Of a stretch of 64,000 bases of DNA, positions 36,215-47,866 are shown piece after piece. Each line of letters opens with the position of its first letter. Position 1 is the stretch's first letter. The stretch lies in NCBI GenBank assembly GCA_037893225.1, contig JAZGUH010000943.1, forward strand, positions 62,001 to 126,000. The letters run 5' to 3'. The notes under the pieces are model-generated. The model was not told the origin of the DNA. It ran no database searches and worked only from the letters and a program-made list of their open reading frames with translations. Both the position numbers and the translations under genes were made by a program. Origin of the DNA: Hippasteria phrygiana (taxonomy: Eukaryota; Echinodermata; Asteroidea; Valvatida; Goniasteridae).

Positions 36215-37090
36215 ATTTTTTTTATTACATCACTTTGAATTTGGCATACGTTGTTCACATTTATATTTAAGTATATGTGACCAAACAAACGTTTAAAAAA
36301 AAAATTCGACATTTGCATGTTGCGTGAAAGAGATATGGCTTAAAAGTTGAAAAATGTTAACAAAGCTATAAAATGGTATGATCATGTCATCGTGACGTCA
36401 CATAAATTTTCATCTGTAATGCTAGTTGGCCTATACCAGCATACCAAGAAAGGATGCAATCTTAAGTACAGTTCTCTAGATATAGGACCTGAAAATATGC
36501 ACCTTTAAGATGATGTCATGTGACCATAATGACATCATCACGACGGCACTTGTCAAAGCAAATATTTGCAACGTGGTCTTGGCGTCAATCTGATCAACGA
36601 CAGTATAACATTTAAATAGCACAACCAAATTTTAAACATTAAAAAAATCATAGAAAATTAACCAATCATGTTATCATGACGTCACCTCGGATTTTACATG
36701 CTAGTGGCACTGTCTACCTATACCCACCAATTTTTATGACGATCGGACCAACCCTTATATGTGTTACAAAAACAAATGTTGATGACGTCATGATGACGTC
36801 ACACATTTTTTCAATTTATGTGAAAGAATATAGGAGCTAACAAAGCTATTACAAAAAGAATTTTGAATTTAGCATGTTCTGTTGATAAGATATGGCTTTA
36901 ACAAATTTTAAGGTTCAAAAACTTAAAAATTACTATAAAATCGTATGATGACGTCATCATGACGTCACCTCAATTTTCATCTATAACAGGTGCTGGCCTA
37001 CAAACACACCATGTCTGAACGCAATCGGACCTACGGTTCTCTAGATATGGGCCCTTGAAAAATGCACCTTTAAGATAACGTCATGCAATT
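36215..37090 (+). repeat. Tandem array of about 285-bp units rich in TGACGTCA
   Basis: Three diverged units are anchored at ATGACGTCACCT-type sites near 36393, 36676 and 36958. Units 1 and 3 also share CTATAAAAT..GTATGAT, GTTCTCTAGATATGG and TGCACCTTTAAGATAACGTC. The octamer TGACGTCA or a one-off occurs repeatedly. Confidence 0.8.
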
Positions 37091-37204
37091 TCAGGTTAGG
37101 GTCTATGTTTGTGTTAAGTCTGATTAAGATCCTATGTTGATTAAGTGCCGCGTACAAAATGTGTGTACAAAGTCTATGGGATTTGGGGTGAGAACTAAAA
37201 TAAG

Positions 37205-37375
37205 AAGAACGTAGAAGGAAAAAAATCAGAACAAAAACAAAGCCTTTTCCGAAATTCTCGGGGAAAAAAAAATTCTGAACAAAAACAAAGCCTTTTCCGA
37301 AATTTTCGGAAAAGCTAAAAAAAAAAAATCAGAACAAAAACAAAGCCTTTTCCGACTGGTTGTCGGAAAAGCCAA
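37205..37375 (+). repeat. Three tandem copies of an about 60-bp unit
   Basis: AGAACAAAAACAAAGCCTTT, then TCCGA, repeats three times. Each is followed by a short hairpin (TTTTCCGA...TCGGAAAA) and an A-run. Confidence 0.88.
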
Positions 37376-37384
37376 TTATTCCCC

Positions 37385-37645
37385 CATGTCACCACAGTGT
37401 AATCATAGTGCGAACACTATGACCACTGTGAGACCACACAGTGAACACATAGTGATCCTTCCACACTGTGAATCGCCACTGAACTCGCCGTGATTTTGCC
37501 ACATGGAGAACACACTGTGAACACAATGTGACATTTTCACACGGTGAATTTTTTTCGCCTCTGTGTGAACACACTGTGAATTCACCGTGATTTTTTCACA
37601 ATGTCGGTCCACAGCGAGATCACACTATGATAACACTGTAACACT
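37385..37645 (+). repeat. Degenerate CACTGTGAACACA-type repeat cluster
   Basis: Variants such as CACTGTGAACACA, CACAGTGAACACATAGTG, CACCGTGATTTTTTC and ACACTATGACCACTGTGAG recur in both orientations at irregular spacing. Confidence 0.7.
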
Positions 37646-38114
37646 TCTATTATAAGAGGTTTCCCTCTCCGTAAACATACAGAATTATACGAAAATTTAT
37701 TTTCACTTACCATTACAGGTTTCTACCACTGACAATTCTGATATCTTAAAAAATATTAACCCAAACCCAAACCAAACCAAACCAAACCAAAACTGGGTTG
37801 TGCTAAATGGGTAACCGTGATCCGTAAAAACCAGTCTTTAGTATACGGGTCACCACATAAAAAGCCCATTGCCCATCCATATAGTTGTCCATTAATCAAA
37901 TTAACCTTTTCACAGTGCGGCTGGATATTTAGGCTAATCGCCGGCGAGACAACCAGCTATCATAATGTCATTACACGGTTCTGGTCTGCTAATGGTCTTA
38001 CCATACTTGGCTGCGGCAGTTGGGTACCAATGGCCAGCTTAGAAAGGCTGTATGATGGAAGATCTTATTCACTTTGTCAACTACATGAAAACATCTGTTC
38101 TCTTTGAATAATGA

Positions 38115-38345
38115 TATTAAACAAATATGTGATTTTGTGCACGTTCATATATTTGTTTTGTGAAATCGAAATATAAGGCACGTCAATTATGAAGGGCTTC
38201 AGGTAAAATGTTCTCGAAGAGGGCTGTAGAAATATGTCTTTAGGAGATTGGTTATACTGGTATTATCGTTATAACCAGTAAGCTTTAGGGTTGAACATTA
38301 CAATTTTGTTATCATTACAAAAGCCGCATCATACCTTTAACCGAA
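38115..38345 (+). repeat. Dispersed repeat R2, copy 4
   Basis: TTTTGTGCACGTTCATATAT, GTTCTCGAAGAGGGC, TATACTGGTATTATCGTTAT and CATTACAAAAGCCGCATCAT align with the other copies. It is the most diverged. Confidence 0.6.
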
Positions 38346-38349
38346 TATA

Positions 38350-39640
38350 AAACTATACACTTCTTGTTAATAAGCGGCATTTGTATCAAAAACATCTAAA
38401 GAATTCTGAGCGCGCTCCATGGAGCTATGAAACTACGATTAAGGCACGTTTCACATAAATCAGGATAGCATCGAAACATTAGGCTGCACAACTGTTACAT
38501 GAGAAGTTTCACTAAACAAAATATATAGCTAAATTACTCTTATTTTTTGTCACTGATGCCGGTAGGCCTACATGATTTTGATGATACGGACTTGTAAAGA
38601 GAATGGACTGAGGAAAGTATTTACCACGCCCCTAACCAGTTCCACCCATGTGAAAAGAAACTGCAGATTTTGTTCTGTAACACTTCATAATATCTGTTTT
38701 AAAAATAGAAGTTCCGGCCAAAAATCCTCCAAGTTTTGGTTTTGTGATTTGTTTACGCAGGAGAAAATGTAAATGGTCCAGAGAAGTTTGTTATTGACAA
38801 GGTGTCACGCTTCGGCTACTAACCTGTAATTTAGTATGTCATAGCCTGCAAATTGCGAGGTTCTGAAACTATACATGTGACTCAAATTACATTTACAGTT
38901 TTTCTTGCTTATTCCGTTACTTTTTTGTTGTTCTCAATTGCGAAAGTAGCATGCCAAAGATACATTTTTGTTTATTGACATTGCTTAGCGTTAAAATAAT
39001 GTTTCGTTTGTTTGTCTGAATTTAACTCATTTGCTTTAAAATTCATCCGAATAGAATTTTAAGCCTTCTCACAGCTTCAGATCTCGCCCAAACAGTCACC
39101 GATTTTTTATGAATTCCAGCGGTCCGACTTTTCTGAACCAAACTGGCGTCTCCGAAATTATTTTCGTCAATAATTTTCAGACAAACAGCGCATTTTCAAG
39201 GGATGGTCATGTAGTCGTAGAAATAAGGAAAAGCCTTTAGTGGCTACGACTAAACTATACGGTTATGTTGTATGAAGCGTATAGAAACATTGTGCGTGTC
39301 TCCGGCAATCACATAATTTGCGAAGGGTCTTGATCTGTTTGACTAATCTTGCCCGGTTACATCACGTGATTTTTCATTGCTGCCTGGCCAACTCGTGGAG
39401 TAATTCAATAATTTGTGCTGTTTAATCAGATTAATGTCTTTGCGGCGGGCACTTACTCCGTCCTTGGCCTTGAACGGCAAACGAATATGATAATATTCGT
39501 TATTCATATACGGTTGCATGTCGACACGGCTGTGATATGCGTCTAAATTAAAGCTTCCTTACATCTGTTTGCAATTCAAAATGTATCAAACGCATACGAC
39601 GGTAATAATTACTTTCAATTATGATTTCAATGATTAGTGT
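38350..39640. other. No supported gene
   Basis: Nothing recognised beyond isolated short frames. Confidence 0.6.
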
Positions 39641-39645
39641 ACAAA

Positions 39646-39729
39646 AATACATTTTCAAAGTGAACAAAGAAACTTGCAGGAGCGGGATTTGAACCTGCGA
39701 CCTGCGACCAACTGAGCTATCTTGCCCTA
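39646..39729 (-). mobile_element. tRNA-derived SINE, shortened head, copy 1
   Basis: On the minus strand: GATAGCTCAGTTGG (A box) and GCAGGTTCAAATCCCGCTCC (B box) are separated by too few bases for a tRNA. The tail TTTCTTTGTTCACTTTGAAA is shared with 51041-51110. Confidence 0.75.
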
Positions 39730-40124
39730 TGATTGTCAGTATATCCCAAATTGTCAGTATCATTTTTCGGGTGGGCGCTAGTCAGAAGTGTAAACAAAAT
39801 TAAAAAGTAAGGCTCACCCCGATCGGCGGAGCTTGAGTTGGGAATGTCACAAAAGGACAAGACGGAAAGTAGGAGAAACAGAAACAAGGATTAAACAATA
39901 AACATAATATTCAGAGGCTATAACCACAAATTCGTGTTTAAAGGAAACATGATATAGGATTTATATTGCATTATTCCTGCTTAAAACAATAAAGTATTAT
40001 CTTGACAATGATATTTTGTGTCCAGAGACAATTATTTCCCAGATTAAATATGAGAAAACAATTTTTGAAAATGTTTGTCCAAGCTACTCCGCCCCCTGAG
40101 TGGGACCCTCATTAACATAAGTGT

Positions 40125-40704
40125 GTGACGTAGATCGAGGCATATTACCCATTCATCACGGGTATGCATTGTGTGTACATTGTACGGCAAAAATTCTTCG
40201 TCCAAAATCTAAGCAAAATATAGTGGTTTTTCGGCCATGCCGACAAGGTGTGTGGCTGCTGGGTGCAGCAAAACAACGACGGGTGGAGTAAGCCTTCATG
40301 TATTTCCAACTGAAGCGAAATATCTGAGAATTCGAACGGCGAAAGTGAAGGTGACAAGAGCAAAGAGGTCCGGCCCAGCAGCTTTTCAGCGTTATGTAGC
40401 GACCACTTTGAGCCGTCGTGTTTCGATACTGGTATTTTCAAATCCTTTGGGATGACCATTAAAAATATGCTCAAGTCCACTGCCATCCCAACAAAGTTCC
40501 CAGATGTGAGTAAGATAAAGGCGAAAGCAGTTAAACGGCCCATTCCCCGAGGAGCCTTCGCTAAAAGGGAGAAAATCAGGGTAAGTTCGATGTTAGTTGT
40601 TGTTGCAACTTACGAAATTGCACGTGTAGACCTAGTGTGTGTATACGGGCCGGGTCGAGACTATCGAGTCGATCCATGAATTTCGGTGCCTCGGTCTACG
40701 TCAC
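40125..40704. repeat. 18-bp inverted repeats bracketing the THAP exon
   Basis: GTGACGTAGATCGAGGCA at 40125-40142 is matched on the opposite strand by 40687-40704 with one mismatch. The 580-bp interval holds the THAP exon and its splice donor. No target-site duplication is evident outside the repeats. This could be the trace of a THAP-bearing P-type transposon, a captured exon, or chance. Confidence 0.45.
40237..40580 (+). pseudogene. THAP-type zinc-finger exon with a one-base frame break
   Basis: Encodes a C2CH THAP domain, a DNA-binding fold found in THAP proteins and in P-element-type transposases. The start MPTRCVAAGC gives the first two zinc cysteines (5 and 10). The frame runs through HVFPTEAKYLR to GPAAF at residue 50. 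The matching continuation SALCSDHFEPSCF, with the third cysteine and the histidine (C-x2-H), is in another frame. A single missing T in the TTTT run at 40383-40386 accounts for the change and gives 43 residues between Cys10 and Cys54, within the family range. The tail STAIPTKFP matches the THAP AVPTxF box. The exon then ends at a consensus donor, CAGG|GTAAGT, at 40581. The conserved tryptophan of helix 1 appears to be arginine (LRIRTAKV). This is either a decayed copy or a homopolymer sequencing error. No downstream exon was recognised. Confidence 0.8.
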
Positions 40705-40887
40705 GAACAGCGCCCTCAATTTGAGTCTCAACAAATTTCAAAAAGGGGGGGGTCAATTTTTGAGCGGCAAATAATCACACTAAAACTTCGCTTAAACCAG
40801 TTTGGCTTTTAATTCACATTTAATACATATAAATGAATTTATTTATGAAATAAAATGTGATCCGGTCAATTTGAGGAGCATGGTTCC

Positions 40888-41492
40888 TTTAAATATAATA
40901 ATTATACAACATTTGCAAACATCAAAAACAAAACTACCAAACTGTTATGAAAGACCGTACTTGACAGTTCGTAAATAATAGTCTCAAGCATCCTGTGAAA
41001 TCATGGCACCTGGTGTGCTGTCATTTTCAAGAAAAGTGGGATTTGTTATTCAGCTAATTCAATGATGGTCGGCCGACCATCGTTGAGTCGTTTTTTTCAA
41101 ATACTGCCCCCAAGTTTACCAAATTTAGTTGGTAAAATTTTGTTCGCAGGCGGAACATTTTGGGAGTCAATATTTTGGGGAAATGTACGAAAAGAATTCA
41201 GAACCCCCCCCCCCCCCCTCCAAACACCCCCCTGCAAACAATCCTGGATCCGCCCCTGAACGGGTGCAAGCCAGTTAATCTGGTTCCCTGACCTGACAAT
41301 TCTCCGATGTCTATAAATTGCTCCGTTTCGTTTGACGTAGAGTCAGGGAACCAGACTACAGGAACAGCATTTTGTTATAGGTTTTTCCAGCATCTATGAG
41401 CAAAAATACTATTAAAGAAAACCTTTACTAACACCCACATCCATCAATTTCTGAAAATTACAGCAAAAGCAAATGTTGTACATTCCTTTAAC
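40888..41492 (+). mobile_element. R1 family, copy D, interrupted
   Basis: Body matches copies C and E but is interrupted at about 41088-41277, just after the GGTCGGCCGACC palindrome. The insert contains a C-tract and CCTGGATCCGCCCCTG. Confidence 0.8.
41243..41258 (-). repeat. hAT-like terminal motif next to a C-tract
   Basis: The minus strand reads CAGGGGCGGATCCAGG. A C-run lies at 41204-41218. It forms the right part of the insert in R1 copy D. Confidence 0.45.
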
Positions 41493-41494
41493 AA

Positions 41495-42235
41495 GTTTAT
41501 TCATTTCTACACTGCTGGCAATCATGTACAAATTAAAGTTTACGTTTGAAAATGCCAAGTCGGAGTATCTAATATCCCCATGCGATATTGTATTCCCATT
41601 AGCTGTTCTGGTGCAATGAACGTTTTGCTGAAAGATTTAGGTTTCACGAGTTGTAGATGTGTATTTAATAATGATCTGGTGATGTGATTGTCAACGTTAT
41701 AATTTAATCTAAAGAATTATTGAAATTGTCTTAGGAATCGTCTGTGTGGGTTATTGTACAAGAATATATCCTGCATGCCGGCATTTGTGCTTGTTGTTAA
41801 TACAGAATCGGAATGACAAAAATATATTTCGAAGATGGCCGCTAGGAGTAAGGTTTATATAATGGCTTCGTCCACAGGACTCATAGCTTTTGGTGATACT
41901 ATGGACTTCTGACTCGAACAAACACCAACGCGTGGGGCTAAACTGATTTGGAAGGCCAACAAAAGCAGTGCTGTTCAACGGCCAATCATAAGGTTGGTTA
42001 ATCGTCGCCTAGACACTGTTTTGAGGGAATGGACTCCAATTTTTAAAAAATTGCTTAAGTTATCTTAAATTAGATTAAGTAATTTTTCTGCTTACCGTTA
42101 AGCAACCCACTTTAAATCAGACGATAGTGCTGTAATGATATTTTATGAATTTAATAATGTGAACTTAACACTCTATTTTAATTTGTTTCGACCTAAAAAA
42201 ATATGTCAAATCCTTGTTGTAACCATTTGGTTTTT
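41495..42235. other. No supported gene
   Basis: AT-rich sequence leading into the LINE/SINE tail at 42240. No coding signal. Confidence 0.6.
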
Positions 42236-42239
42236 TTGG

Positions 42240-42330
42240 GGGGTGCTTTTTAATGATTATAAAACGCCTTGAAAGTCGTTTGACGGATTAGGCGCAATAT
42301 AAGATTATTATTATAATTTATTATTATATA
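42240..42330 (+). repeat. LINE/SINE 3' tail
   Basis: The sequence CGCCTTGAAAGTCGTTTGAC, then GGCGCAATATAAGATTATTATTAT, matches the generic ending of CR1/L2-type elements and their SINEs, which terminate in a short repeat such as ATT. No coding part is visible upstream. Confidence 0.5.
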
Positions 42331-42593
42331 TTAGAGTGAGGCACTGACTTGATTTTTTTGCTGAATGGAAATGAATCGAAAATCAGTATTTATAATTATG
42401 TATTTAAGAGCCATGAATGTATTCGTTCCTGTAGTTTTCTGCATGCTAGACAACATTGTGTAAAATGGTTGGATATGATGTGGTTTAATTTCTATCTTCC
42501 CTTTCGTTTTTCTTCCGTCAAGGTTGATACACTCATCAAATGAATACGTCAATAATAGTAATTGATAAACTTGCATAACAACATGCAATTCAC

Positions 42594-42672
42594 CACGTTC
42601 TTCTAAGTCGGCGTTTTCTTCCAGCGAAATTTGATTTAAAGTAGTGATGGTCAGCTCGTCATGGCCAGCCAT
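42594..42672 (-). CDS. Weak candidate first exon, unknown product
   Basis: An ATG at 42670-42672 opens a 113-codon frame. Only the first 26 or so residues (MAGHDELTITTLNQISLEEN...) look protein-like: acidic and helix-prone. They are followed by a possible donor, G|GTGAAT, at 42593. The rest of the frame is AT-rich and looks like read-through. No family is recognised. Kept as a low-confidence lead. Confidence 0.12.
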
Positions 42673-42674
42673 CG

Positions 42675-43970
42675 CATCAGCTTAGATGCCATTTACAGAT
42701 TAATATTTCCAGTGTCTTTTCCGTATACGGTGATTGGACGGGCTGCTCGTTCAGCACGTTTACACTTGGGATTCGTGGCGAATACGTAAATCATGCAATA
42801 GAAATGTTGATGCTTAACTATCTTGCGATAGGTCAGAAGAGGAATGAATATGCCATGTTTTTGTTAGCAAGTGACGTGCAGGTGCAGGTCGGGGTTATTG
42901 AAGTAAGGTTACAATTTGCTCTAATTCAAAAATTACATTTTTATAGTCTGTATTTCTATTCCTTAAAGTCAGGTTGCTCAACACGATGTTACTTCATCTA
43001 ACGTGAAACACTGGATTTAAACATTTGTAAGTAAACTGGATAGCGCATCGGCGGTTCGAGTTGAAGCCTCTGGCCGCCATATTATCATTCCCATTACAAT
43101 AGGTTTGAAAACCCTGTCCTCAGGGTCTACTTTCATGCCCGTTCTCAGTAGTACACGTTAAGTATTGACACGAAAACGACCCCTTACGATGGGAGGACTG
43201 ATATGGCTGCTGCTGGCTTCAGGTTTTCTCATTCATTCATCATTGATTCTACTTATTTCCCCCATTGTGCTTTGTAACGTTTGTCAGTGCGTATTATAAT
43301 GCGATAGAGCTGAATGATGGAAGAATGTTATTAAAACGGCGATTACTTGTCGGTTTAAACGTACACATTCCACGGGCTTGCTTCCGTTTCGGAAATATTA
43401 ATTCTCTTGGAATAAACACTGTACGCCGTAAACCAGTTCCCAATCCCCCACACATCGAAACTGGTTGTTCTGAATTTTGCGATATCATCGCTCCCTGCTA
43501 TGTTGCTTACGCGGCACACGTTCCGTGTAGCCAAAAGCTTCACATAGACTCTGGCCATGGAGGCGCCAGACTTGGCCCGGAACATTTTATAGAATTGTAC
43601 TGAACTGCTCGACAACTGTCTTCGTATCCCGTGGCAGTGATGGTAATCTCTGAGTGCGTCGTACATTGGCACGATATGATTCTACACACATTCAATCATG
43701 TATTGTATATACCAGGCACATATATTAGTGACCTATGAGTGAAAGTCAGAATTTTCAGAGTAATGACTGCGTCATACAGATCTGCAATTCTGTGAATGCC
43801 TAACATGCCTCGTTTATTCACAGTTGTTTCATAACAAATATGCCTACAGTTTTCGTTAATTGCTATGTTCTTTTCAAGTAAGTCCAACTAACCCCCTCAT
43901 CATCCTCTGTTGTTCTGCTTACAACTCTAGTAATAGAAAGACAAAAATTACAATACATTTTTGAAAAGCA
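42675..43970. other. No supported gene
   Basis: Contains a 112-codon frame (43265-43603) and its mirror on the other strand, neither with a recognisable domain. Confidence 0.55.
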
Positions 43971-43975
43971 CGGAC

Positions 43976-44790
43976 TGATATGATATGATATAATATGATT
44001 TATTCCCATGCATCACAGTTCTTACAATCATTCAAACAACAGAGTGTATACAACATTTAAATGATGAATGGAGGAGGCTGGCAGAAAGCCAAAGCTTGTA
44101 CATGGCCAGGCCCCCTTGATTAAGCAATTAAGTTTCAGTTAAAGTAAATAAAAAAAACTAAAAAAAACATAAACTTCAACTGAAATAATACATATAAAAT
44201 GTAATTAATGATGAATTATTACATAATATTAATGAGAATAAGTATTATTTAGTTGCTATCAATACTAACAAAATTCAGGCAAAGCATTTCTAACAATACC
44301 GGTATTTTTTAGACAAACATGTTTCTAATAACACCAGTTTAAATATTATTGTTTAGGAGATATTTTTTAAGATGCTTTTTAAAACTACCGATTGACCGAA
44401 AAGGGAGGAAGGGGAGTCCATTCCAAAAGATGGGTCCTTGATGTTTTACTGTAGATAAATACGTAGATGTCCTTACTCTATAAAAATGCAATTTCCTTGA
44501 ATTCCTTGTATCGTGCTGGTGGATTTCTGAATTTCTACTGAATAGTTCCGAAAGTGTAGTAGGTAATAGGTTCCTATCGTATTTGAACATAATGACTCCA
44601 AGATGGTATTTGTATAACTTAGCGATAGGGAGTGTATTAAATTTTTGAAAAAGAGGTGCGGCATGTGCCCTTGCATTTGAATGGTGTATAACTCTAAGTG
44701 ATTTCTTTTGTACAACATAAGTTTATCTAAATTAGATGAGTTGCTGTTACCCCATGCTAAAATCCCATATTGTATATCTTTAAGTATGTT
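43976..44790 (-). pseudogene. Broken CR1/L2-like LINE 3' end
   Basis: Minus-strand frames give IQYGILAWGNSNSSNLDKLM near 44770, then, after a frameshift, FKYDRNLLPTTLSELFSRNS and FYRVRTSTYLSTVKHQGPIF followed by WNGLPF, ending KKHLKKYLLNNNI at 44339. This is the usual C-terminus of CR1/L2-type reverse transcriptases. About 360 bp of 3' UTR follows and ends in an ATATCA-type tail at about 43976-44003. It is 5' truncated and frame-broken. Confidence 0.82.
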
Positions 44791-44794
44791 TGAG

Positions 44795-46920
44795 TGTTAA
44801 TCTGGAGCATCAGCAGATTTATTGGTGTTTGTACTGCTTGGGCTAACTTCATGAAGCTGTACTACTGTATAGGCAGGCGACTTTGCTGAGCAAAGAAAAA
44901 TTTTGCCAAATAGGTTTTACCAATCAGAATAGAGCCTGAAAGTAAAAGGTAACGCGGTGGGCTTCCGGAGACCTCGTGCGGCCCGCCTATCGGCAATTCA
45001 CACTGGGTTGCCCTTTCTCTTGCTATAATTTTTGGCAGAATGATTTCTAACCGTAACCACCCCAAGAAATATTCACGCTGGAAGTTTGTCTTGGAATACT
45101 TAAAAGTAAAAGTGGAGATAAAATACTTGACGGCGGGTAAGACAAAAAGCGAATCTTATTGACGACCTTTCACATCCAGTATTTTCGTTCCCAGGTCTCC
45201 TTGTTCGTTTACGCTTGTTTTAACATCGCGTACTTGCGTGAGAACAAAACTTGCGAAGATTTACCTACCTACAGCCGATGGGTTCTAAATTAAGCCGGGC
45301 TGGCTTGAACATCTCACTTTCAGCTTCACTCACCGTCCTTATCATATTAGATTTATTTTAGAAAATGCCAATGAATCCTTTACGTTTAATTAAAAGATTT
45401 TAACCGTAAAAGAAATGTTAGTCTTCTATTTAACTTTCAGTTTTTACTTTATAATGATTGCCACAAAATCATTTCTTAAATTTTCATCTGTGTACGAGTA
45501 CACCGAGTTTCACTATGCATTTTAGATTTTCCGATGTGAGAGGTTAATTTTTGGCACGATATTTCTCTTGCACAATAGGCGATTTGTCAGTTTCTACAAA
45601 TTGATATGCTATAATTTTACAAAGGCCTTTTTTTTTGGGGGGGGGGGGTTGATTTTCTTAAGATATCAATGGACCAAAAATAATTACAAATGTTGCAATT
45701 TTTGCACAATTGTATTCAAGGTCTCTGGAAGCGAGCCAGCAGGGGTGAACTTTCAGGCTCTATTGCACGTGGTATATTGCTCGTGACTGACTCGCTGCCA
45801 TTTTTTGGCAAAGAATGGAAATCTTCTTGAAAGTATTTGGTGCTATAGGAACTACACGAAATTGAACCTTAATGTGCTGGAGTGTTGGAGTGCTGCGAAC
45901 TTTGTTTTGGCTCAAGAGAGTATACATTTTGTCCTCTCGGGACGCTCGTTCAGTAGGCAGATGCAATCTCTCCACATTATATTGACCGCTGGGTTTTGCA
46001 CCGACCAGATAATATCACTTCTAGGAATATTATGTATGAGCGCGGCAATCGTATTAAATCAAATCGCCACTTCCCTTATATTTCTGCGACCGGAGGAGAA
46101 AATCCTGTTATTCAATTTGTGGCTGAATAAGTATAATGATGTATCCATGCTCTGCTTCTCGAGCAGTGTCATAAAGAAAGTAGGCCGTATCACTCCTTAC
46201 CAGACGGCTGTTGCATGCATGCATGCATACAGTATGATTTACGGTGCTAATTTGTATTTATTTATTCAATTTGTTTTCTTCAAAAAGGCGTGATAAGTGT
46301 CGTTTTAACTGCGTGTTAAAAAGGCAAAGAATAAATGATATTATTATATACTATCAGAAATGTTTGATCCAGGGAGTGGTCCACATGATCAACCCCTCCT
46401 CCTGAAATTCCAGTACATGTACCGTAGACAATGTAAGCCTAATTTAGAAACACAATCAGCTTTGTTTACAGTAACATGACAACGATGGTACCTGTTTTGC
46501 ACAGAGCCCATCTTTCTATACATATCCATCCCATTCTTTTCAAAATATCACAATCGTATAGTAAAGACGCGTTATTCAACTAGCGTCACAGCATCAGCTT
46601 TATCTAAGGCATTCAACGATAGGCACGAGCCTTTATTCGGTGTTTATCTTTTATCATTTTAATAAGTAAAGATTTGCGGTAGCGCCATGTAGAAACTCTC
46701 TTTTTGTTGTGAGTTTGTAGTCGTCAAGAGATGGAGGGATTCCAGTAGCGAACAGAGTTAAGTAGTGACTGGAAGTGGTTTCCGAAACGAGTTTTCCCCG
46801 ATTCTTTTTAGAACGGTTCTTTTCAGAACCATACAACCTCTTTAGAGAGTTGCTACCTGGTGCTCCCGAAAATCTTAACCTTATGGCTATCTTCACCGTG
46901 CAAACCTTCGAGTCTTATTT
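44795..46920. other. No supported gene; one unexplained long frame
   Basis: A G-run lies at 45637-45648. A 162-codon plus-strand stretch without stops (45805-46293) lacks an initiating ATG at its start. It is hydrophobic in places but matches no family I know. Confidence 0.5.
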
Positions 46921-47096
46921 TATATAAACTCCTCAAACAAAGTTCGGAAACTCAAGTTTGACAGACGATTTCTCTCTTGTTTCCAACTCCTTTTCCTTGA
47001 ATTTGGTATCATTGGAAAGCCCTGTTATTCTTCTTTACAATGATGTGTCATTTGTTATGATTAAGCAATTGGGGGATGTGCAGCACAGCTGAATAT

Positions 47097-47450
47097 TTTA
47101 TTTATTTTATTGTTATTTTATTACACTTTTCCACTGGCTGACTAACAAACAAACAAACATTACAGAATATACAGAATCAAAATTTTTTAAATACATGTTC
47201 AATTAACGAAATGAATTTCTGAAATAGGAATTAAGCCAGTGAGTAGAAAGATGGAACAGGTGAGCAGCACCTCTACAGAGCCATCCTACCACGAGGAAAC
47301 GAGATCCTAAAAAAAGGGGGAGGGGGCAGGGCGTGTAGGAGGATGAAAGAGGGAAAAAAGAGGAAAACAAAGAAAGAAGAGGAGAAGAATTGCAAAGCTA
47401 AGGAAAACCCGGAATGTGATACTTAATCTAATAAAGTGTTGATGTCAAAT
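47097..47450 (-). mobile_element. 354-bp insertion inside the left arm of the Tc1/mariner element
   Basis: This segment interrupts the left inverted arm at a point that is continuous in the right arm. It begins with a T/A-rich run (TTTATTTATTTTATTG), which would be an A-rich tail if read from the minus strand, and holds a purine-rich middle. It is probably a retroposon inserted into the older element. At most a 2-3 base duplication (AAT) is visible. Confidence 0.6.
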
Positions 47451-47866
47451 GGGGGTGGGTGTAAAGTGAAATGTTACAAAATGCATTGCTATTGTCCAAA
47501 AGGTATTGACTCTTGCTGTTAGGAGTTGTTTGGAGGATTGGTGTGTCTTGACTGATTGTAAGCCATAAATGTGCGGGAAAAGTTTAGAAATCCACATGGC
47601 CTGTCACAATAAATTGCCTCCGGGATAGCAATCTGTTGTTAATGTGCTTGCGTTTCAAACAGATTAAAAGAATTTGTCATTTTCTGCACTCAAACACCCA
47701 GTAATGCTTCATCAGTAACAAGAAGTGTCTCTCACAGTACAATGCAACACTCTATCACTAGCAAAAGAAAAAACAAGACGTATAGTCCTTTTTCTGGTTT
47801 AATCATTCAACAGTTTCTTTATTGAACAATGTTAAGTCAAGAGCCTCAGTATAGCGGGTGGACGAT

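Noticed and set aside
36215..37645. CRISPR array
   Set aside because: Repeats are long, diverged and without unique spacers, in a eukaryotic setting.
40145..40543. 132-codon minus-strand frame over the THAP exon
   Set aside because: Shadow frame; the plus strand has the clear THAP zinc-ligand pattern.
43265..43672. Paired frames of 105-112 codons on opposite strands
   Set aside because: No family features and no splice signals; probably chance in a slightly GC-richer patch.
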